64,000 bases of DNA from Lentzea tibetensis. Lineage in GTDB: Bacteria > Actinomycetota > Actinomycetes > Mycobacteriales > Pseudonocardiaceae. Under the pieces are notes generated by a model. That model ran no database searches. It was given only the letters and a program-made list of their open reading frames with translations, and had not been told where the DNA came from. Below are positions 58,215 to 64,000 of the stretch, one piece after another. The DNA lies in contig NZ_VOBR01000003.1 in the NCBI RefSeq assembly GCF_007845675.1, forward strand, positions 62,001-126,000, written 5' to 3'. A program made the position numbers and the translations under genes. Each line of letters begins with the position of its first letter. The stretch's first letter is position 1.

Positions 58215-60133
58215 TGAGGATGTTCGACAGCGTTCTTGTGGCCAACCGCGGTGAGATCGCGGTGCGGGTCATCCGGGCTCTTCAGGCGATGGGCATCCGT
58301 TCCGTCGCGGTGTACAGCGACGCGGACGCCGACGCGTTGCACGTGCGGCTCGCGGACACCGCGGTGCGCATCGGTCCCGCCGCCGCGCGGGAGAGCTACC
58401 TCTCCATCCCGCGGATCATCGATGCGGCGCTTTCCGCTGGCGCGCAAGCGATCCACCCCGGCTACGGGTTCCTCGCGGAGAACACCGAGTTCGCACGGGC
58501 GTGCGCGGAGGCCGGTCTGGTGTTCGTCGGACCGCCCGCCGACGCGATCGACGCGATGGGCGACAAGATCCGCGCGAAGCTGACCGTGCAGGCGGCCGGT
58601 GTGCCGGTCGTGCCCGGTCGCACGCAGGCCGGGATGTCCGACGACGACCTCGTCGAGGCCTCGCTGGAGGTCGGTTTCCCGGTGCTGCTCAAGCCTTCCG
58701 CCGGTGGTGGCGGCAAGGGCATGCGCCTGGTGCACGCCGAGTCCGAGCTCCGCGACGCGATCGAGTCGGCGAGGCGCGAGGCGCGCGGCTCGTTCGGTGA
58801 CGACACGTTGCTGATCGAGCGGTTCATCACGAACCCGCGGCACATCGAGATCCAGGTGCTCGCCGACGCGCACGGCAACGTCATCCACCTCGGTGAGCGC
58901 GAGTGCAGTCTCCAGCGCAGGCACCAGAAGATCATCGAAGAGGCGCCGTCGCCGTTCCTGTCGGCCGAGACCCGCGAGGCGATGGGACAGGCGGCCGTCG
59001 AGGCCGCGCGGTCCGTCGGATACGTGGGTGCGGGCACCGTCGAGTTCATCGTGGACGGTGCGTCCGGCGACTACTTCTTCATGGAGATGAACACCCGGCT
59101 CCAGGTCGAGCACCCGGTGACCGAGATGGTGACCGGCGTCGACCTCGTCGAGTGGCAGCTCCGCGTGGCGGCAGGCGAAACCCTCGACCTGGACGTGTCG
59201 CTGAGCGGGCACTCCGTCGAGGCGCGGATCTACGCCGAGGACCCGGCGCGCAACTTCCTGCCGACCGGTGGCCGGGTGCTGGCGCTGCGCGAGCCGACCG
59301 ACGTGCGGGTCGACTCCGCGCTGCGGGTCGGGCTGGTCGTCGGCTCGGACTACGACCCGATGCTGGCCAAGGTGATCGCGCACGGCCGCACGCGCGCCGA
59401 GGCGTTGCGCAAGCTCGACGCCGCTCTCGGCCGCATGGTGCTGCTGGGCGTGACGACGAACATCCCGTTCCTGCGCGCACTTCTGCGCGATCCCGACGTG
59501 CGCGCGGGTGCGCTGGACACCGGTCTGGTCGAGCGCAAGCTGGACTCGCTGGTGTCCGCCGAGGTGCCCGAGTCCGTCTACGTCGCCGCCGGCCTCGAGC
59601 GTTCGCTCGTGCCGCACGGCGACGACCCGTGGGACCAGCTGGGTGGCTGGCGGGTCGGCGAGCACGCGTGGGCGACCTGGCGCATCAACGACGTCGACGT
59701 GCGCGTGCGCGGCGACGAGGTCGTGGTGGGATCAGGAGATCCGGTGCGGTCGCGCGCCTTCCTGGACGGTGACGACCTGGTGGTCGGCACCCGCCGCTAC
59801 GCCGTGGCGCGCGACGGCGACGTCCTGTGGCTCGGCGCGGACGGCCACTCGTGGGCGTTGACCGAGGCCGAGTTCCTCGTCGGCGCACTGGGTGCGGCCG
59901 GTGGTTCGGCCGGTCCGGTGAAGTCGCCGATGCCGGGCACCGTGCTCGTCGTGCGCGCATCCGCTGGTGACTCGGTCACCGCGGGACAAGCTCTGTTCGT
60001 GGTCGAGGCCATGAAGATGGAACACACCGTCACCGCACCCGTGGACGGCGTGCTCACCGAAGTACAGGTCCAGGCAGGCCAACAGGTCGCGCTGGACCAG
60101 CCCCTAGCCGTCGTCGTGCCCCACGAGGAGTAG
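58214..60133 (+). CDS. accA1: Acyl-CoA carboxylase biotin-carboxylase/biotin-carrier (alpha) subunit
   Basis: The protein has 639 residues. The biotin carboxylase domain (about 1-450) has the ATP-grasp Gly-rich loop [39 protein letters not shown] and [19 protein letters not shown] linker region follows, then the biotinyl domain from about 565 with AMKM and biotinylated K601. It makes carboxybiotin for AccD1. ATG 58214 overlaps the accD stop by one base (TGATG). The longer frame starting at 58100 lies within accD. Together the two form an AccA1-AccD1-type complex. Confidence 0.94.
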   Translation: MRMFDSVLVANRGEIAVRVIRALQAMGIRSVAVYSDADADALHVRLADTAVRIGPAAARESYLSIPRIIDAALSAGAQAIHPGYGFLAENTEFARACAEAGLVFVGPPADAIDAMGDKIRAKLTVQAAGVPVVPGRTQAGMSDDDLVEASLEVGFPVLLKPSAGGGGKGMRLVHAESELRDAIESARREARGSFGDDTLLIERFITNPRHIEIQVLADAHGNVIHLGERECSLQRRHQKIIEEAPSPFLSAETREAMGQAAVEAARSVGYVGAGTVEFIVDGASGDYFFMEMNTRLQVEHPVTEMVTGVDLVEWQLRVAAGETLDLDVSLSGHSVEARIYAEDPARNFLPTGGRVLALREPTDVRVDSALRVGLVVGSDYDPMLAKVIAHGRTRAEALRKLDAALGRMVLLGVTTNIPFLRALLRDPDVRAGALDTGLVERKLDSLVSAEVPESVYVAAGLERSLVPHGDDPWDQLGGWRVGEHAWATWRINDVDVRVRGDEVVVGSGDPVRSRAFLDGDDLVVGTRRYAVARDGDVLWLGADGHSWALTEAEFLVGALGAAGGSAGPVKSPMPGTVLVVRASAGDSVTAGQALFVVEAMKMEHTVTAPVDGVLTEVQVQAGQQVALDQPLAVVVPHEE

Positions 60134-60137
60134 AGCG

Positions 60138-61289
60138 ATGTTGGATTTCCGACTGCCAGCCGAGTACGAGGACCTGCGCAAGACCGTCGAGGCCTTCGCG
60201 CACCAGGAGGTCGCGCCGGTCATCGCGGACTTCTACGAGCGCGAGGAGTTCCCGTACGCGATCGTGGCCAAGATGGGCCAGATGGGCCTCTTCGGCCTGC
60301 CGTTCCCCGAGGAGTTCGGCGGCATGGGCGGCGACTACTTCGCGCTCTGCCTCACCCTCGAGGAACTGGCGCGCGTCGACTCGTCGGTCGCGATCACCCT
60401 CGAGGCCGCGGTGTCGCTCGGTGCCATGCCGGTGTACCGCTTCGGCACCGACGAGCAGAAGACCGAGTGGCTGCCGCACCTGGTGACCGGTGAGCGCATG
60501 GGCGCGTTCGGCCTGACCGAGCCGGGCAGCGGTTCGGACGCGGGCGGCCTGACGACGTCGGCGAAGCTCGTCGACGGCGAGTGGGTCATCAACGGCACCA
60601 AGGCGTTCATCACCAACTCCGGCACGAAGATCACCGGCCTGGTGACGGTCGCCGCGGTCACCGGCGTCGGCGAGGACGGCCGCAAGGAGATCTCGTCGAT
60701 CATCGTTCCGGCCGGCACGCCGGGCTTCACGGTGTCGAAGAAGTACTCCAAGGTCGGCTGGTCAGCCTCCGACACGCGTGAACTGTCCTTCTCGGACTGC
60801 CGCGTCCCCGAGGCCAACCTGCTCGGCCAGCGCGGCCGCGGTTTCGCGCAGTTCCTGCGCACGCTGGACGAGGGCCGCATCGCGATCGCCGCGCTGAGCG
60901 TCGGCCTGGCGCAGGGCTGCATCGACGAGTCGCTGCGCTACGTCCGCATGCGCGAGGCGTTCGGCGCCGCGATCGGTACGTACCAGGCGATCCAGTTCAA
61001 GATCGCGGACATGGAGGCGCGCGCCCACACCGCGCGGCTGGCCTACTACGCGGCCGCGTCGAAGATGCTGCGCGGCGAGCCGTTCAAGAAGGAGGCGGCG
61101 ATCGCGAAGCTCGTCGCGTCCGAGGCCGCGATGGACAACGCGCGCGAGGCCACGCAGATCTTCGGCGGGTACGGCTTCATGAACGAGTACCCGGTCGGCC
61201 GCTTCTACCGCGACGCCAAGATCCTGGAGATCGGCGAGGGCACCTCCGAGGTGCAGCGCATGCTGATCGCCCGCGAGCTGGGTCTGTGA
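60138..61289 (+). CDS. Acyl-CoA dehydrogenase (branched/isovaleryl type)
   Basis: The protein has 383 residues. FAD-binding and substrate motifs: FGLTEPGSGSDAGGL, ITNSG, the REAFGAAIGTYQAIQFKIADM helix, and QIFGGYGFMNEYPVGRFYRDAKILEIGEGTSE, where E367 aligns with the usual catalytic base. It oxidises an acyl-CoA to the enoyl-CoA with electron-transfer flavoprotein as acceptor. ATG 60138 lies 4 bases after accA. In mycobacteria the same order ends with fadE19. The step before carboxylation in leucine catabolism (isovaleryl-CoA to methylcrotonyl-CoA) fits well. Confidence 0.93.
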   Translation: MLDFRLPAEYEDLRKTVEAFAHQEVAPVIADFYEREEFPYAIVAKMGQMGLFGLPFPEEFGGMGGDYFALCLTLEELARVDSSVAITLEAAVSLGAMPVYRFGTDEQKTEWLPHLVTGERMGAFGLTEPGSGSDAGGLTTSAKLVDGEWVINGTKAFITNSGTKITGLVTVAAVTGVGEDGRKEISSIIVPAGTPGFTVSKKYSKVGWSASDTRELSFSDCRVPEANLLGQRGRGFAQFLRTLDEGRIAIAALSVGLAQGCIDESLRYVRMREAFGAAIGTYQAIQFKIADMEARAHTARLAYYAAASKMLRGEPFKKEAAIAKLVASEAAMDNAREATQIFGGYGFMNEYPVGRFYRDAKILEIGEGTSEVQRMLIARELGL

Positions 61290-61294
61290 TGTCG

Positions 61295-61315
61295 GCGGCA
61301 GGCCACGCCTGCCGC
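61295..61315 (+). terminator. Terminator of the acc operon
   Basis: Perfect 9-bp arms GCGGCAGGC and GCCTGCCGC surround CAC, 5 bases after the acyl-CoA dehydrogenase stop. Confidence 0.75.
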
Positions 61316-61448
61316 TGGACAAATCCGCTTCCGGCTTCGTAAAGTCAGTGGGTGGTCCTCTACTGGGGGAGGGCCCATCGCGCGCTGGGGGGCGTACGTG
61401 GACGTGTCTGTCAGGCACACCTGATCAACTTCTGATCCCTCACGATGC

Positions 61449-61470
61449 AGTCGATCTTTCGAGATCGGCT
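61449..61470 (+). terminator. Hairpin with TTCG tetraloop in inhibitor 5' region
   Basis: A 9-bp stem AGTCGATCT/AGATCGGCT (one G-U) is capped by the very stable TTCG loop. It lies about 54 bases before the first I36-like gene, so it may be a leader structure or an mRNA stabiliser rather than a terminator. Confidence 0.45.
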
Positions 61471-61523
61471 TCTTCGTGCTGCCCGTCGCGCGATGACTGA
61501 CAAGTGAAACTGGGGAAAGTGAC

Positions 61524-61949
61524 TTGAGCAAGCTCGCTCGCTTGGCCGCGGCGTTCAGCTTTCTGGTGCCGTTGGTGCTGGTCGGTACGGCGCAGCCCGC
61601 GTCGGCCGCGTATTACGACATGAGGGACTACTGCGGCAGCGGTTACTACTGCGCCATGGGCGATGCCAACTGGCGCGGGTGCATCGCGGCGTTCGTGGGC
61701 AACGACGCCAACTACGCCAACGACGGCTGCTACGACGGCGGCGCGATCCGCTACGAGCTCGACAACCGCACCAGCTCTGTCTACAACAACGGTTACGTGG
61801 GCGCGCCCGACGACATCCAGTCGTTCCGGCACCCGAACTACGTGGAGATGATCTGGTTCGTTCCGCAGGGAACCTGGTACTCGTTCGTGGACAACTGGTG
61901 CGGCGCGTTGCCGTGCAACGACCAGGCTTCCTCGCACCGCTGGGTGTGA
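61524..61949 (+). CDS. Secreted I36-like peptidase-inhibitor family protein (copy 1)
   Basis: The protein has 141 residues with a Sec signal peptide to ASA (about 28) and a mature domain with six cysteines (YCGSGYYC, GCIAAF, GCYDGG, WCGALPC). The Cys-Gly-aromatic start and the later LDNRTSSVYNNGY segment are those of I36/gamma-crystallin-like secreted proteins. The C-terminal HRWV is shared by all three copies. The start is TTG 61524, behind GGGGAAAG, which is unusual but conserved in copy 3. It leads an array of three tandem duplicates. Confidence 0.82.
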   Translation: MSKLARLAAAFSFLVPLVLVGTAQPASAAYYDMRDYCGSGYYCAMGDANWRGCIAAFVGNDANYANDGCYDGGAIRYELDNRTSSVYNNGYVGAPDDIQSFRHPNYVEMIWFVPQGTWYSFVDNWCGALPCNDQASSHRWV

Positions 61950-61992
61950 CGCAACCGCGGCAATGAAGTGATCAGTGAACTGGGGAACTGAA

Positions 61993-62415
61993 ATGAGCAA
62001 GCTCGCACGTCTGGCATCGGCGCTCGTCATGATGCTGCCGTTGGTGATGGTCAGCATGGCGCAGCCCGCGTCGGCCGCCTACCCCGACATGAGGCAGTAC
62101 TGCGGCGGCGGTTACTACTGCCTCTACGGCAACCGCGACTGGCGCGAGTGCATCGCGGCGTTCGCAGGCAACGACACCAACTACGGCAATGACTACTGCT
62201 ACGACGGGCCGATCGGTTACGCGCTCGACAACCGCACCAGCTCCGTGTTCAACAACGGTTTCTACGGTGCGCCCGACGACATCCAGTCGTTCAGGCACCC
62301 GAACTACGTGGAGATGATCTGGTTCGTTCCGCAGGGGACGTACTACTCGTTCGTGGACGACTGGTGCGGCGCGTTGCCGTGCAACGACCAGGCTTCCTCG
62401 CACCGCTGGGTGTGA
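61993..62415 (+). CDS. Secreted I36-like peptidase-inhibitor family protein (copy 2)
   Basis: The protein has 140 residues, with the same signal peptide and six-cysteine mature domain. It is far closer to copy 3 than to copy 1 (YPDMRQYCGGGYYC and YGNRDWRECIAAFAGND are identical in both). Differences from copy 3 cluster at residues about 72-83. ATG 61993 replaces the TTG of the other copies. The spacer before it (GAACTGGGG...GTGAA type) is also duplicated. Confidence 0.82.
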   Translation: MSKLARLASALVMMLPLVMVSMAQPASAAYPDMRQYCGGGYYCLYGNRDWRECIAAFAGNDTNYGNDYCYDGPIGYALDNRTSSVFNNGFYGAPDDIQSFRHPNYVEMIWFVPQGTYYSFVDDWCGALPCNDQASSHRWV

Positions 62416-62460
62416 CGCATCCGCGGCAGTGAAGTGGCTAGTTGAACTGGGGGAAGTGAA

Positions 62461-62883
62461 TTGAGCAAGCTCGCACGTCTGGCATCGGCGTTCGTCATGA
62501 TGCTGCCGTTGGTGATGGTCAGCATGGCGCAGCCCGCGTCGGCCGCATATCCCGACATGAGGCAGTACTGCGGCGGTGGCTACTACTGCCTCTACGGCAA
62601 CCGCGACTGGCGCGAGTGCATCGCGGCGTTCGCAGGCAACGACGCCAACTACGCCGACAACGCCTGCTACGACGGTCAGGTCAGCTTCTACCTCGACAAC
62701 CGCACCAGCTCGGTGTTCAACAACGGTTTCTACGGTGCGCCCGACGACATCCAGTCGTTCAGGCACCCGAACTACGTGGAGATGATCTGGTTCGTTCCGC
62801 AGGGGACGTACTACTCGTTCGTGGACGACTGGTGCGGCGCGTTGCCGTGCAACGACCAGGCGTCCTCACATCGGTGGGTGTGA
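62461..62883 (+). CDS. Secreted I36-like peptidase-inhibitor family protein (copy 3)
   Basis: The protein has 140 residues, nearly identical to copy 2 in the signal peptide and at both ends of the mature domain. The variable window reads ADNACYDGQVSFY, where copy 2 has GNDYCYDGPIGYA. The TTG start at 62461 lies behind GGGGGAAG. A hairpin follows 33 bases after the stop. The copy 2 to 3 duplication looks recent and the copy 1 split older. Confidence 0.82.
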   Translation: MSKLARLASAFVMMLPLVMVSMAQPASAAYPDMRQYCGGGYYCLYGNRDWRECIAAFAGNDANYADNACYDGQVSFYLDNRTSSVFNNGFYGAPDDIQSFRHPNYVEMIWFVPQGTYYSFVDDWCGALPCNDQASSHRWV

Positions 62884-62915
62884 CGCACTCACAGTGGTGA
62901 AATGTCGGCCCAGGA

Positions 62916-62946
62916 CCGAAGTGGACGCGAAGTCGGTCCACTTCGG
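62916..62946 (+). terminator. Terminator of the inhibitor array
   Basis: Perfect 11-bp arms CCGAAGTGGAC and GTCCACTTCGG surround a 9-base loop. The loop GCGAAGTCG repeats part of the arm. It is placed between the array and the lipoprotein gene. Confidence 0.62.
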
Positions 62947-62971
62947 ACCTGGATCCTCTGGGGGAGAAGAA

Positions 62972-63871
62972 ATGGCTAGGAACCACCTGAAGGCGGTGGT
63001 GATCGGGGCGGGCTTGTTCGCGATCGCCGCGTGCTCGGCACAGCCGGACGAACCACGACCCGAGCCCCCGCTGGGACCGGTTCCGGTCATCCAGGTCGAC
63101 GCGGACGTCACGTTCCCGCTCGACGGCTACCTGATCTCGCCGGAGCGCAGGGCCACCGTCCGGAAGGGCCAGGACCTGTTGGTGCAGAAGTGCCTGCGCC
63201 GGTTCGGCTTCGAGATGGAGCTGCCCGACCGCGAGGCGGACCAGGTGCGGGGCCGCGTCATCGGTGTCGTCGACGACGCGGAGGTGGCGAAGTACGGCTA
63301 CTCCGATCCGGAGACGCTCGAGTCCGTTCACAAGGCCGAGCAGATCAGGAAGGACCAGAAGCCCTGGCCGGAGGAGATGGTCGCCGTGCTGAACGGGCGC
63401 GGGCAGAACGCGTCGAAGAAGGGCGATGTTCCCCAGGGAGGCTGCGCAGGCGAAGCTCAACGGGCACTCGGGCTCGCGTCGCAGAGCGTGGACAAGCCCG
63501 GCGACGAGAACTTCGTGATCGCCCTGTCGCGCGACTCGACCAAGCTGACCGAGGAGGACAGCAGGTTGAAGGGCGCCTGGGGCAAGTGGAGCGCCTGCAT
63601 GAAGGAGGCGGGGTACGACTACGCCGACCCGTGGGGGCCCAACGGCGAGAAGAAGTTCGGCGGTGACGACGCTTCGCCGGAGGAGATCGCCACGGCGCGC
63701 GCCGACGTCGCCTGCCGCAAGAAGCACGACGTGAACGGGATCTGGGTGGCGGTGCGGACCGCCTATCAGAACCGGCTCATCGAGGACAACGCCGATGCGC
63801 TGAAGCAGCACCAGAACCGCATCGACGAACAGGTGCGCAAGGCGACCGAGGTCGTGTCGGCCAAGAAGTGA
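62972..63871 (+). CDS. Putative lipoprotein
   Basis: The protein has 299 residues. The signal peptide ends in a lipobox FAIAAC with C21, so it is probably anchored to the outer face of the membrane. After a Pro/Glu linker (about 25-40) comes a soluble domain rich in charged residues, with a Cys in QKCLRRFGFEMEL, GGCAGEAQRAL, WSACMKEAGYDYADPW and VACRKKHDV. The CMKEAGY word is typical of uncharacterised actinobacterial lipoproteins. The C-terminal about 50 residues form a helix. ATG 62972 follows GGGGAGAAG. The function is unknown. Confidence 0.82.
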   Translation: MARNHLKAVVIGAGLFAIAACSAQPDEPRPEPPLGPVPVIQVDADVTFPLDGYLISPERRATVRKGQDLLVQKCLRRFGFEMELPDREADQVRGRVIGVVDDAEVAKYGYSDPETLESVHKAEQIRKDQKPWPEEMVAVLNGRGQNASKKGDVPQGGCAGEAQRALGLASQSVDKPGDENFVIALSRDSTKLTEEDSRLKGAWGKWSACMKEAGYDYADPWGPNGEKKFGGDDASPEEIATARADVACRKKHDVNGIWVAVRTAYQNRLIEDNADALKQHQNRIDEQVRKATEVVSAKK

Positions 63872-63895
63872 GGCGCTGGTGGCGTGGCGCCGTGG

Positions 63896-64000
63896 TCACC
63901 AGGTGACGGGCAGAGAGTGGAGCGCTCGGGTCGACAAGCCCGTTTTCCACTCCAGCTCGTCCACCGGCACCGCGGGCGCCAGTCCGGGGAACCGCGCGAG
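63896..64000 (-). CDS. Cytochrome P450, C-terminal end only
   Basis: Reading from the right edge on the minus strand, 34 codons then TGA give LARFPGLAPAVPVDEL, then EWKTGLSTRALHSLPVTW. The FPGL, EL-W and final LPVTW are the usual last residues of CYP105/107-type bacterial P450s. The rest, including the heme loop, lies outside the window. The frame was found by reading the strand directly. Confidence 0.75.
   Translation of the reverse strand, partial: LARFPGLAPAVPVDELEWKTGLSTRALHSLPVTW

Larger units (their letters stand above)
61511..62883 (+). repeat. Tandem duplication array, about 468-bp unit
   Basis: Start-to-start distances are 469 and 468 bases. Units include the gene and the short RBS spacer, so the whole block was duplicated rather than only the coding part. 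Confidence 0.8.

Noticed and set aside
61511-62883. CRISPR-like direct repeats
   Set aside because: The 468-bp units are tandem gene duplicates with coding spacers.

Overview
The window is a 64 kb piece of a high-GC actinomycete chromosome. The very high G+C at third codon positions, frequent GTG and TTG starts, GTGA/ATGA stop-start overlaps, a one-polypeptide Kgd, a DUF6104 protein beside it and a subtilisin-inhibitor (SSI) gene all point to Pseudonocardiales (Lentzea / Saccharothrix / Lechevalieria-like). The genus is an inference. I see no phage, transposase, CRISPR array, rRNA or tRNA. Most of it looks like ordinary chromosome arm with several accessory patches.

Layout, left part (1-20.3 kb): the end of a histidine-utilisation operon (hutF, hutI); a small membrane/Rieske cluster; three tandem SMI1/KNR4 immunity-like genes; an aldo/keto reductase; a lone membrane-anchored NACHT ATPase with a degenerate formylglycine-enzyme-like segment (candidate phage defence); DUF6104 and kgd; a G-rich gene-free stretch with a perfect G-quadruplex motif; a fused ABC exporter with one degenerate ATP site; an ABC-2 exporter pair; and two small conserved genes.

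Middle (20.3-43 kb): an MFS drug exporter with its TetR regulator and operator; alanine dehydrogenase; a secreted GH29 fucosidase; a glycine riboswitch ahead of gcvH-sdaA (glycine to serine to pyruvate disposal); SDR, P450 and fatty-acid desaturase; an HxlR/flavodoxin pair around a near-perfect palindrome; a methyltransferase-DedA pair; a three-gene operon (two paralogous membrane proteins plus a winged-helix regulator) behind a perfect 23-bp palindrome; an ABC1 kinase; and a GH95-like glycosidase. The GH95 promoter carries the same 12-bp motif, in the same orientation, as the GH29 promoter 13 kb away. An SSI protease inhibitor and a secreted SGNH hydrolase follow.

Right part (43-64 kb): an MHS transporter; a divergent unit made of a Nudix/NrtR-like gene and an SPFH plus NAD-kinase-like pair around a perfect 21-bp palindrome; an oxidoreductase; a two-component system; a lipid-flavoured patch with an alpha/beta hydrolase, an acyltransferase and an unusual phospholipase A2-acyltransferase fusion; a TetR regulator whose 18-bp site recurs twice, inverted, before an accD-accA-acyl-CoA dehydrogenase operon (leucine/branched acyl-CoA catabolism); two SGNH hydrolases, the second with a damaged or mis-assembled 5' end; a tandem array of three secreted I36-like inhibitors; a lipoprotein; and the last codons of a cytochrome P450 at the right edge.

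The strongest candidates for something undescribed are the NrtR-like/SPFH/NADK-like unit, the PLA2-acyltransferase fusion, the NACHT protein, and the shared-motif fucosidase regulon.
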